A DNA stretch of 48,680 nucleotides from the IMG/VR virus record IMGVR_UViG_3300040801_002997, positions 1-48,680 of that record, one strand, 5' to 3'. Below are positions 15,443 through 22,192 of the stretch, in pieces. A model generated the notes under the pieces. It had not been told where the DNA came from. It ran no database searches and saw only the letters and a program-made list of their open reading frames with translations. The translations under genes and the position numbers were made by a program. Every line of letters starts with the position of its first letter. The first letter of the stretch is position 1. This DNA is from a virus.

Positions 15443-16107
15443 TGACCCCAATAGAAATCTACGAAAGCTTTATAATAAAAGCGAATGAAAATGCCCAAAC
15501 AGATAACATTGCAGTAGATAAAGCAAGGTTCTCTAATCTTTACAATGAGGCATCAATTAAATTCGTAGAGTGGGTCTTAGAGAAGAAGAACGAAGATGAG
15601 ATAAGGTACCTGGCGCCTATTCTGGGTACCAAACCTCTTGAAAGAATAGAGCAGAATAAAACAAGAGCTTTATTCAAATTACCAGAGGACTTCCTTGATC
15701 TTGGGAATGTAAATGGTACTGCTTCCGGAGGATGTTGTACAGATGTACAAATTGAGCTTTGGGAATTAAAGACTGACAATGAAAATGTAATCCTTAATGA
15801 TGAGGATAACAAGCCTTCAATAGAATACCGAGAAGCACCATACTACTTAGCTGAAGATAAAGTGAAGGTTTTAGTAGATGATTTCGAAATCTCAAGTTTA
15901 GAACTCACCTACTATAAATACCCGATGAAGATCGAGTTGGATGACCCAAACGATCCAGAATCTGGATTTGCAAGAGAAGACACTCACCTTGAGTTTGATC
16001 CAAAAGTAATTAATCGTATTGTATCTATAGCTGTAGCTGACTACAGTCTTAATGTGTCAAGTCCGAAATTTCAAGGAGATAAATCAAGAGTGATTAGTAA
16101 ATTTTAA
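15442..16107 (+). CDS. Probable head-tail connector (adaptor) protein
   Basis: A 221-residue protein with an N-terminal helical segment, a central beta region containing CC at about 97-98, and a C-terminal helix in the pattern FDPKVINRIVSIAVADYSL. A late helix of this type preceding a basic end is common in phage adaptor or tail-tube proteins that dock below the portal. The product is inferred from this pattern and from position. Translation is coupled to the upstream gene (TAATG). The stop is followed directly by the shared leader motif of the next gene. Confidence 0.6.
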   Translation: MTPIEIYESFIIKANENAQTDNIAVDKARFSNLYNEASIKFVEWVLEKKNEDEIRYLAPILGTKPLERIEQNKTRALFKLPEDFLDLGNVNGTASGGCCTDVQIELWELKTDNENVILNDEDNKPSIEYREAPYYLAEDKVKVLVDDFEISSLELTYYKYPMKIELDDPNDPESGFAREDTHLEFDPKVINRIVSIAVADYSLNVSSPKFQGDKSRVISKF

Positions 16108-16118
16108 CACAATCAATA
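16106..16118 (+). promoter_or_regulatory. Shared leader motif upstream of the 693-residue gene
   Basis: AACACAATCAATA, 13 of 13 identical to the capsid leader at 12615-12627, with 29 nt to the ATG (21 nt in the capsid gene). It begins within the TAA stop codon of the previous gene. Confidence 0.5.
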
Positions 16119-16147
16119 TCTAATACTTTACAACTAAATTTTAAATT

Positions 16148-18229
16148 ATGGCAAGTCACAAAGGCTGGGATAGACACTATCCCGTAAAATCTGTAGCGAC
16201 AAGTGGAGGATCACTTAACCTGGCACAAGCTCAGCTTGCGCTGGTTGATATGGATGCTGCCCCTTCTTCTGCAGGTCTTAAAATCATTAGCGACCTTAGC
16301 GGTAAAGATGCCGGGTCTAAATTCCAACTTCGTGTTGGTAAAGCCCCTATCGCAAACAACCGCTCTCAGTCCTCTAAAGCATGGAGCACAGAGACCTTCA
16401 AAATTTCTGAAGTGATTGATTTGAAAGTTGATGCCCCTAAAGAAGGCATTGTAACTGACGAGTTTATCATCGGATACGATGGTTTCAACGCTAACACAGC
16501 AATCGAGCTTGTAAACGGAGACAACGAAGAAATCTCCATCACTCTTTGTGGTGAGGTTATCGGAGCAATCGGCTACCAAGCCGCTGAGGTTGAGATTAAA
16601 GAATACCTAACTGCACCCAACTCTGGTTCCTTCACAAACCAAGAGCTTGTAACCAAAGCAGTTGAGAGGCTGAACAGCTACAAGCTGATGGGTGACATCC
16701 CCCTTACTGACTATGTGGAGATTACTCCGGTAGACAGCGAGAGAACCACAACAGGTACCCTTGTATCTATCTACACCCTTACTGTAGCAGATAATGGTAC
16801 TTACAGCGACCTTGCTGCTGTTCAATCACAGTACAACGGGTTTGTTGTAAAAAGAGTGTCTTACGACTTCAACGAGTCTGTATACTCTATCATGACTGAT
16901 GTTGCTGCTGCAACTGTAACAGCCGGGTCTTTTGTAGTTGGCCAAGAGTACGAAATCGTAACTACTGGAGATACTGACTTCACCCTTATCGGTGCTGCAG
17001 ACTCTAATCCAGGAACAAGATTCGTAGCAACTGGAGTTGGTGCCGGAACCGGTACAGCTATTGAAGTTCTTGTTGGAGCTGCAGTCTTCAATAAAGAGTT
17101 CAAAGTAAAAGGATGTGCTGATTGTCCTGCCGGATACAGCTTGTACTCAGATGGATTTATCTACTCTGTAGATCTTGAAGACGATGGAGGTGACTCTACT
17201 GCAACTGTAGAAACTCTTCCTGGAGCTGAAGTTAACTCTGCAGTATTGGTTGCAGTTAACGCTGGGGTATCTACCTACACCGTAGTTGTAGATGACCAAC
17301 TCACAGCAGATGAAATCGATACATTTGTAAGAGATAACCCTACAGCTGTTGTTTCTCTTGTATCTGAAAAATCTGTTGCGGAAGTTTGTGCCCCTGACTC
17401 AAGCATATCTATCAACTGGGTTCTGTCCAGCGAAGATTGCCGTGTAACTGTAGAGACCTACACCCTCCAGCTTGCTGATGATGTTTGTGGTACCTCTCGT
17501 CTGGCAGAGCTTCAAGCTGCATACGATGAGCTGACTATTGTACAAGGAGCTTCTGCACTGTGTCAAACACAGTACACCGCAGACGTCACCTCTAACGTAG
17601 TTTGCGCTCAATGTGATCCTAAACTCTTGGCTCTGTTTTCAACAGAAGCACCTGAGCCCTACAGAGGATCTGAGTGGACAAAGGCTGATCCTGTTTGGAG
17701 TGACACTGCCCTTATGGGAATCCGCTTCAAAGCTAAGGAAATCGTACTTGCTGGCTCTGAGGAGTACAGAGACGACATGCCTTTCATCGCAACATCTGCA
17801 AGGATTAAAGTTGCAGGAGGAGCTTACACTAACGTAAACGAGTCCTTCAATGTAGGAACAAACGGACGTTTTGCAGGTAAGATCCTTTCCATCGCTTCTG
17901 AGCCTGAGAACTTCGGAGGAAATCTTCGTGAGTTTGAGGATATCACTAAGCGTTACGAGGAAGGTGTAAGCCGCCACGAAGGAAACAACTATGGAAAGTG
18001 GATCTTGGGTGAGGAAACTCAACTGGATGCAGTAACTCCTTATGTTGATTACATCCTTACGATCAAGCGTGACTCTTACTCTCAATCCTTCTCTGGGTTG
18101 AAGTCTGAAACTATCAACTACCACTTCCTGGTTGCACCTGGAAGGCACGTAGCGGTAGAAGATCTTCTGAACGCCATCGCTGGTAAAGCCGGAGTTGGGC
18201 CCGTTCAGGCTTTCGCTAAGGATGCCTAA
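16148..18229 (+). CDS. Abundant structural protein (693 residues), modular
   Basis: Codon use resembles the capsid gene (CGT, CTG, GGT, AAC), the two share a leader motif, and a terminator follows, so this is probably a high-copy virion protein. Residues about 257-303 (SFVVGQEYEI through TDFTLIGA to GTGTA) form a small beta module seen in many phage structural proteins. A second unit recurs: YTLTVAD near 217 and YTLQLAD near 440 each lead into a Leu/Gln/Tyr helix. A Cys-rich stretch lies at about 320-490. The N- and C-terminal parts look like one assembly domain with these modules inserted. It could be a tail protein or a decoration protein. Sequence alone does not decide. Confidence 0.7.
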   Translation: MASHKGWDRHYPVKSVATSGGSLNLAQAQLALVDMDAAPSSAGLKIISDLSGKDAGSKFQLRVGKAPIANNRSQSSKAWSTETFKISEVIDLKVDAPKEGIVTDEFIIGYDGFNANTAIELVNGDNEEISITLCGEVIGAIGYQAAEVEIKEYLTAPNSGSFTNQELVTKAVERLNSYKLMGDIPLTDYVEITPVDSERTTTGTLVSIYTLTVADNGTYSDLAAVQSQYNGFVVKRVSYDFNESVYSIMTDVAAATVTAGSFVVGQEYEIVTTGDTDFTLIGAADSNPGTRFVATGVGAGTGTAIEVLVGAAVFNKEFKVKGCADCPAGYSLYSDGFIYSVDLEDDGGDSTATVETLPGAEVNSAVLVAVNAGVSTYTVVVDDQLTADEIDTFVRDNPTAVVSLVSEKSVAEVCAPDSSISINWVLSSEDCRVTVETYTLQLADDVCGTSRLAELQAAYDELTIVQGASALCQTQYTADVTSNVVCAQCDPKLLALFSTEAPEPYRGSEWTKADPVWSDTALMGIRFKAKEIVLAGSEEYRDDMPFIATSARIKVAGGAYTNVNESFNVGTNGRFAGKILSIASEPENFGGNLREFEDITKRYEEGVSRHEGNNYGKWILGEETQLDAVTPYVDYILTIKRDSYSQSFSGLKSETINYHFLVAPGRHVAVEDLLNAIAGKAGVGPVQAFAKDA

Positions 18230-18250
18230 TAAGGCTAACTAACCAAAACT

Positions 18251-18289
18251 AAGGGGATGGGGTTTTTCAAATTCCCCCTCCCCTTTTTT
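18251..18289 (+). terminator. Rho-independent terminator after the 693-residue gene
   Basis: AAGGGGATGGGG (18251-18262) pairs with CCCC-T-CCCCTT (18275-18285) with one bulge, followed by TTTTTT. It separates the structural block from the lysis cassette. Confidence 0.82.
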
Positions 18290-18320
18290 ATTACGTTCCC
18301 AAACTTACTGAATAAAAGAA

Positions 18321-18336
18321 CCTTATAAACTTAAGG
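18321..18336 (+). promoter_or_regulatory. Possible RBS-sequestering hairpin of the lysis cassette
   Basis: CCTTA (18321-18325) and TAAGG (18332-18336) are inverted copies. The AAGG arm is the only Shine-Dalgarno-like sequence before the ATG at 18338, so pairing would hide it. The stem is only 5 bp. No TAnnTTTG promoter is visible between the terminator and this gene. Confidence 0.3.
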
Positions 18337-18337
18337 T

Positions 18338-18613
18338 ATGACAATGCTATTAGCACAGGCTTTATCTGACGCTAAAGACATTCTAACTATAAGAGATGTA
18401 ACAATAATAGGGGTTTTAGCTGCTACCAACATTATACTTGGTTTTGTGGTTCGATATCTATACATAAGACTCAATAAACTACAAGATGAAAGACTTGAGG
18501 ACCATAGAGAGTTTACAAAAGAGGTATTGGGCATTACAGACAAAACTACAAATGCTGTCCAGCAGGTAAATGAAATCCTAAGATTGACAAAGGACCAAAG
18601 GACAAATGTTTAA
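18338..18613 (+). CDS. Small membrane protein, holin/lysis-associated
   Basis: A 91-residue protein with a single strong transmembrane segment (VTIIGVLAATNIILGFVV, about residues 21-38). A charged helical tail follows that could form a coiled coil on one side of the inner membrane. As the first gene of a cassette with a holin-like protein, an amidase and a spanin-like protein, a role in timing or triggering lysis is likely. It could equally be an accessory membrane protein. It overlaps the cupin gene by 8 nt. Confidence 0.7.
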   Translation: MTMLLAQALSDAKDILTIRDVTIIGVLAATNIILGFVVRYLYIRLNKLQDERLEDHREFTKEVLGITDKTTNAVQQVNEILRLTKDQRTNV

Positions 18614-19094
18614 CAGAACTACAACTGAAAAAATAGCCGAACTCAAAGCGCTAAGGAAGCAGGCCGTTAATAATTTTAACGACCTTTCCCGATTAAAAAA
18701 TGAAGAATTAGCTGAGTACTTCTATTGCAAATTTCAAGAAGGACAGGATGTCCCGTACAGCCTGTTAGCTGTAATACCGGTCAATCATATTTTACAACTC
18801 CCAGTGGTGAGAGGTGGTGTTATAATAACAACCAAAGTTGACCACATGCACAGAGGTATAGCAAGATTCATCACAAACTGGACCCCAGGAAGTACACTTA
18901 CCTGGCATTTCCACAGCGATGCAAACGAGCTTATACTTGTGAAGAAAGGAATGTTGAAGGTGTATTTAGAGGGAGCAACTAAGATATTGAAGGAGGGGCA
19001 ATCTATACAGATAGCCCACGGTATTGGACATCAAATAACAGCTTTAGAGGATACCGAATTAGAGGTTGACTTTATAAAAATACATGACCTGTGA
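18606..19094 (+). CDS. Cupin-fold protein
   Basis: A 162-residue protein. The first 60 residues are helical and charged. Residues about 90-162 form a cupin barrel: TPGSTLTWHFHSDANELILV holds a likely metal-binding HxH and Glu, and GIGHQI holds a further His. Single-domain cupins bind metals and small ligands or act as sugar isomerases or dioxygenases, and no substrate can be predicted. It is embedded between membrane lysis genes by overlaps of 8 and 4 nt, which suggests co-regulated function with lysis. Confidence 0.8.
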   Translation: MFNRTTTEKIAELKALRKQAVNNFNDLSRLKNEELAEYFYCKFQEGQDVPYSLLAVIPVNHILQLPVVRGGVIITTKVDHMHRGIARFITNWTPGSTLTWHFHSDANELILVKKGMLKVYLEGATKILKEGQSIQIAHGIGHQITALEDTELEVDFIKIHDL

Positions 19095-19288
19095 GTAGAT
19101 TATTAACATCAAGAAAATTGTGGGGAGCTCTTATAGGGTCTGTCTGCATTTTAGTAGCTGGTAAGTTTATAGATATTACTGTGGCTGCAACCGCAATAAC
19201 AGCTCTTGGAGCATTGTGGGGAGCTGCTATAACTGGCCAAGCTGCTTACGATTATGTTAAGGGAAAAGCTGGTGAGAACAAAGACTAA
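19091..19288 (+). CDS. Holin-like small membrane protein
   Basis: A 65-residue protein with two hydrophobic helices (about residues 11-29 and 30-50) joined by a short turn, a basic start (SRLLTSRKLW) and a charged tail. This is the usual form of small phage holins, which open the inner membrane at lysis time. The start is GTG, coupled to the cupin stop (GTGA). It lies two genes upstream of the amidase. Confidence 0.7.
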   Translation: MSRLLTSRKLWGALIGSVCILVAGKFIDITVAATAITALGALWGAAITGQAAYDYVKGKAGENKD

Positions 19289-19595
19289 TTTTATTAAAGA
19301 TTACTGGCCGCAACTTACTACAATAGTTATGGCACTACTCTTATTGGGACAGATGTATAGCGACTTCAACACAATAAAACAAGAGTTGAGGGATATGGCT
19401 AAACAACAAGAAACTCAGTGGAGAGTCTTTAATGACAAATTAGCAGAGACCATTAAAATGTTAAATGAAGAGGATGATGGGGTTAGGGGGGATTTTAATG
19501 TTGGTGATAAACACATTCAAGAGCTGGAAGCCTTAAGATCTGAAAGGGATAAACTGGAGCTTAAAGTTTGGTACTACGAACAAAATAGGAAATGA
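19254..19595 (+). CDS. Membrane-anchored coiled-coil lysis protein
   Basis: A 113-residue protein with one transmembrane segment near residues 20-37 (LTTIVMALLLLGQ) and a long charged coiled-coil tail that ends just before the amidase gene. The topology resembles inner-membrane spanins or holin partners. The ATG start overlaps the holin-like gene by 35 nt. GTG at 19272 is a plausible alternative start that would shorten the overlap. It overlaps the amidase by 4 nt. Confidence 0.68.
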   Translation: MLREKLVRTKTNFIKDYWPQLTTIVMALLLLGQMYSDFNTIKQELRDMAKQQETQWRVFNDKLAETIKMLNEEDDGVRGDFNVGDKHIQELEALRSERDKLELKVWYYEQNRK

Positions 19596-20206
19596 AAGTT
19601 AAAAACATTATACTTGATCCAGGACACGGGGGTTTAAACCCAGAAGGTAAGTATACCACAGCGCCAGCAAAAATGCATATCTTCGAGGATGGTGTAGTAG
19701 CTTATGAAGGTGTTATAAATAGGCAGATAGTATCTTATATGCTACAGTGCTTTGAAGATTATCCAGAGTACTATGTAATTAAGACAGTATCTGACTACAG
19801 AGATATATCCCTAAAACAAAGAGTAAACATTGCTAATTACTTTAGCCCAGCTGAGACTATATTTGTATCCGTACATTGCAATGCTGGAGGGGGAACCGGG
19901 TGGGAAATTTTTACAACACCAGGACAAACTAAAAGCGATAAGCTTGCCGAGTACATAACAAATGCAGTGGAGCATATTTATAAGAGGGAAGGCCTCGGTT
20001 TAAGGTACGACACTTCAGATGGAGATAAAGACAAAGAGGCAAAATTTTACGTACTGAGAGAAACCAACTGTCCCGCAGTACTACTTGAGTGTGGGTTCTT
20101 CGATAATAGGAAAGACTTTGAACTATTACAAGATGCCAGTTTCCAGGCAGACCTGGCCTCATTTATAGTAACAGGGATATTAAACTACATTGAAAATGAA
20201 GCTTGA
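19592..20206 (+). CDS. N-acetylmuramoyl-L-alanine amidase (endolysin)
   Basis: A 204-residue zinc amidase of the Amidase_3 type that would cut the bond between N-acetylmuramate and L-alanine in peptidoglycan. The zinc ligands and catalytic Glu fit: His12 in LDPGHGG, Glu39 in AYEGVINRQ, His95 in VHCNAGG and Glu166 in LLECGFFDN. There is no signal peptide, so export presumably needs the holin. It occupies the whole protein without a separate cell-wall-binding domain. It overlaps the genes on both sides. Confidence 0.93.
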   Translation: MKVKNIILDPGHGGLNPEGKYTTAPAKMHIFEDGVVAYEGVINRQIVSYMLQCFEDYPEYYVIKTVSDYRDISLKQRVNIANYFSPAETIFVSVHCNAGGGTGWEIFTTPGQTKSDKLAEYITNAVEHIYKREGLGLRYDTSDGDKDKEAKFYVLRETNCPAVLLECGFFDNRKDFELLQDASFQADLASFIVTGILNYIENEA

Positions 20207-20924
20207 TGTTAAATCAATTATTATAATTGGTCTTGTAATATTTGCAGGATTTCAATTTTATAAACAGAACATTACACAGCAACAGCTGGAAGAGGCCACT
20301 ACAGCAGCAAGAACAGAGCTTATAGCTAAAGACTCATTACAGAAAATTAATGAGGGGCTTTACACAAAATTAGCTGCTGACACGCTAACGATAGCAGAGT
20401 TAAGAAGGCTAAATGACAGTTTAGGCTTAGCCCTTGGTAAGAAACCAACAGTCATTATTCAGACAGAATTTTTACCAGCACCACAAACAGGAGACGCAGA
20501 CGTAGCAATAGGAGCCTTAGGAGAGATTAAAATATCAGACAGGTATCCTAAGAGTGAAGAGACTCCGTTCGTGAAATATGAAGCACTTGTGAGCCTTGAG
20601 GACACTACTGCGGTAGGAACATTTACCTTTAACCCAATAAGTATCAACTTGGGGATTGAAGAAACAGAAGAAGGCTTGTTTAGGGTAAATACAAAAGTCC
20701 CAGACTGGTTGCAAGTAAACAGTATCGATGTACAATCTCTACCCATGACACTCCCAAAACAAGATAAATTTGGTGTATTACTTGGTGGTGGGTATGGAAG
20801 AGACTTTCAAGATGACTCTCAATTTCTATATTTAAGTGGTGGATTGAGGTACAAAAAAATATACCTTGAGATAAATGGAGGTACTAATGAAACGTTATCA
20901 ACGGGATTGAAATTAGAATTTTAA
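20196..20924 (+). CDS. Spanin-like protein with outer-membrane-type C-terminus
   Basis: A 242-residue protein: an N-terminal transmembrane anchor (IIIIGLVIFAGFQF, about residues 8-22), a charged coiled coil (about 25-80), then a beta-rich periplasmic region. The last 50 residues read like amphipathic strands (GVLLGGGYGRDF, FLYLSGGLRY, LEINGG) and end in LKLEF, like the beta-signal of outer-membrane proteins. Position after the amidase and this topology suggest a single-protein (unimolecular) spanin that joins inner and outer membranes. I prefer ATG 20196. A TTG six bases earlier is also open. It overlaps the amidase by 11 nt. Confidence 0.65.
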   Translation: MKLDVKSIIIIGLVIFAGFQFYKQNITQQQLEEATTAARTELIAKDSLQKINEGLYTKLAADTLTIAELRRLNDSLGLALGKKPTVIIQTEFLPAPQTGDADVAIGALGEIKISDRYPKSEETPFVKYEALVSLEDTTAVGTFTFNPISINLGIEETEEGLFRVNTKVPDWLQVNSIDVQSLPMTLPKQDKFGVLLGGGYGRDFQDDSQFLYLSGGLRYKKIYLEINGGTNETLSTGLKLEF

Positions 20925-20941
20925 CATAAAAATTTAACAAA

Positions 20942-21226
20942 ATGACTACATGGTTTAATTTACCATCTAAAGTAAAAGAGAGGTTTGCAGTACTACAAGC
21001 TTCCACACTAACTTGTTTAGATGACCCAAATAAAAACTCTCTGGTAGACGGCCTCAACTGGTTTAGATTACCAGAAAAAATACAAGCTCTCATCGAGGCT
21101 TCTAACGAAGAACTTCTTGGAAACGAGTATGACCCGGGCAAGACACTAAGATGGTTTAACCTACCTTCTGATATTGAAGCATGGTTTACACATCTTGAAT
21201 CGCTAACAGGGGATGCTTGCTTCTAA
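20942..21226 (+). CDS. Small protein with three WF-x-LP repeats
   Basis: A 94-residue protein with three copies of a tryptophan motif: WFNLPSKVKERF (residues 4-15), WFRLPEKIQAL (40-50) and WFNLPSDIEAWF (71-82). They are spaced 36 and 31 residues apart, and each is followed by a helix. No known family is recognised. It begins the adsorption locus, with an A-rich start region lacking a Shine-Dalgarno sequence. Repeated aromatic-Pro motifs suggest binding to a repetitive partner such as a fibre trimer or a glycan, which is inference. Confidence 0.7.
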   Translation: MTTWFNLPSKVKERFAVLQASTLTCLDDPNKNSLVDGLNWFRLPEKIQALIEASNEELLGNEYDPGKTLRWFNLPSDIEAWFTHLESLTGDACF

Positions 21227-21239
21227 TAAATTTTAAGAC

Positions 21240-21797
21240 ATGGCTGATTTAACACAAGTTATAGTTGACTTTATTGTATTCACCGCATACGATCCAAAAG
21301 TACTGCTGGTGTCTGACAACTCAAACTGGCTGCACATTGAGAACCAACCTTCTATTATAGAGATTACGTTCCCAGGTTCAACCAAACCCCTTGTGTTCAA
21401 CTTCCAAAAAAGCGCTGTAAACAGCTTTAATTCCCATAACCTTCAACTAACCTGTTTGACAGGTAATTGCGATGGAGAAGATTATATAGATCTTCCTGAC
21501 GGAATTTACACTATAACAGTGAAGGGGTCACCAGATACTTTCCAGACAACTAAATACCACCTTAAAACGGATAGGTTTCAGATTGCTATGGATCAGTTGC
21601 TGGTACAAATGGGATTCGACTATAACCCAAGAAAAGCACCACAGAGAAAGAAAATAGAAGAGGTGGACTTTTTGAAGAAAGTAGCAGAAGCACACATCCG
21701 CAGACAGGACGTTGGCAAGGCAAAAACCTTCTTTGACCAAGCTCAACAAGAGTTAAAAAGACTACAAGATTGTTTCGAAGATTCTGATTGTAAATAA
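21240..21797 (+). CDS. Unknown structural-type protein (185 residues)
   Basis: The N-terminal 110 residues are beta-rich, with LPDGIYTITVKGSPDTF near 80-96 suggesting an Ig-like fold. The C-terminal 75 residues are helical and charged (KVAEAHIRRQDVGKAKTFF). Two cysteine pairs are present, C72/C77 and C178/C184. It lies between two small unknown genes at the start of the fibre locus, so it may be a baseplate, hub or fibre-attachment protein. That is inferred from position. Confidence 0.7.
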   Translation: MADLTQVIVDFIVFTAYDPKVLLVSDNSNWLHIENQPSIIEITFPGSTKPLVFNFQKSAVNSFNSHNLQLTCLTGNCDGEDYIDLPDGIYTITVKGSPDTFQTTKYHLKTDRFQIAMDQLLVQMGFDYNPRKAPQRKKIEEVDFLKKVAEAHIRRQDVGKAKTFFDQAQQELKRLQDCFEDSDCK

Positions 21798-21799
21798 CC

Positions 21800-22189
21800 A
21801 TGAGCGCTACCTCAGTAACCTTACGTGATAAAGAAAATGTTTACCATGATCTTGAGAATGAGCTCATTAAGCAGGGAGATAAATACTTGCTTATGAAAGG
21901 GTTTAGGCTGGGGAGTGGAGTAGAGCAAGAAAAAGTAGACTTTTTAATGCAATACACCGCTCTTCTATGTAACACTAACTGTGATGTTAACAGCCTTATA
22001 GAACAGAGGATCAAGGGCTTAGAACAGATTGATTGCAAAACACGAGTTTCATTTGAAACCGAGCTGACAAGGTTAAGCGAGCAATACTACGATTGGTTGA
22101 ACGAAGGTAATTCAGGTAACTTTTTAGAGTACATACTTTCGGAAGCAAACCTCCAAACGTGTGTCTCGTGGACCCAAACAGCCTGGTAA
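21800..22189 (+). CDS. Unknown helical protein (129 residues)
   Basis: A mostly helical, acidic protein with cysteines in its second half (LLCNTNCDVN, QIDCKTRV, LQTCVSW). No membrane segment or known motif is visible. It lies 2 nt after the upstream gene and 3 nt before the first fibre gene, so it is cotranscribed with them. A role as a fibre chaperone or as an attachment subunit is possible but not supported by any motif. Confidence 0.7.
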   Translation: MSATSVTLRDKENVYHDLENELIKQGDKYLLMKGFRLGSGVEQEKVDFLMQYTALLCNTNCDVNSLIEQRIKGLEQIDCKTRVSFETELTRLSEQYYDWLNEGNSGNFLEYILSEANLQTCVSWTQTAW

Positions 22190-22192
22190 TAA

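Noticed and set aside
20190-20195. TTG start for the spanin-like gene
   Set aside because: ATG at 20196 follows two codons later and gives the same protein with a normal start.
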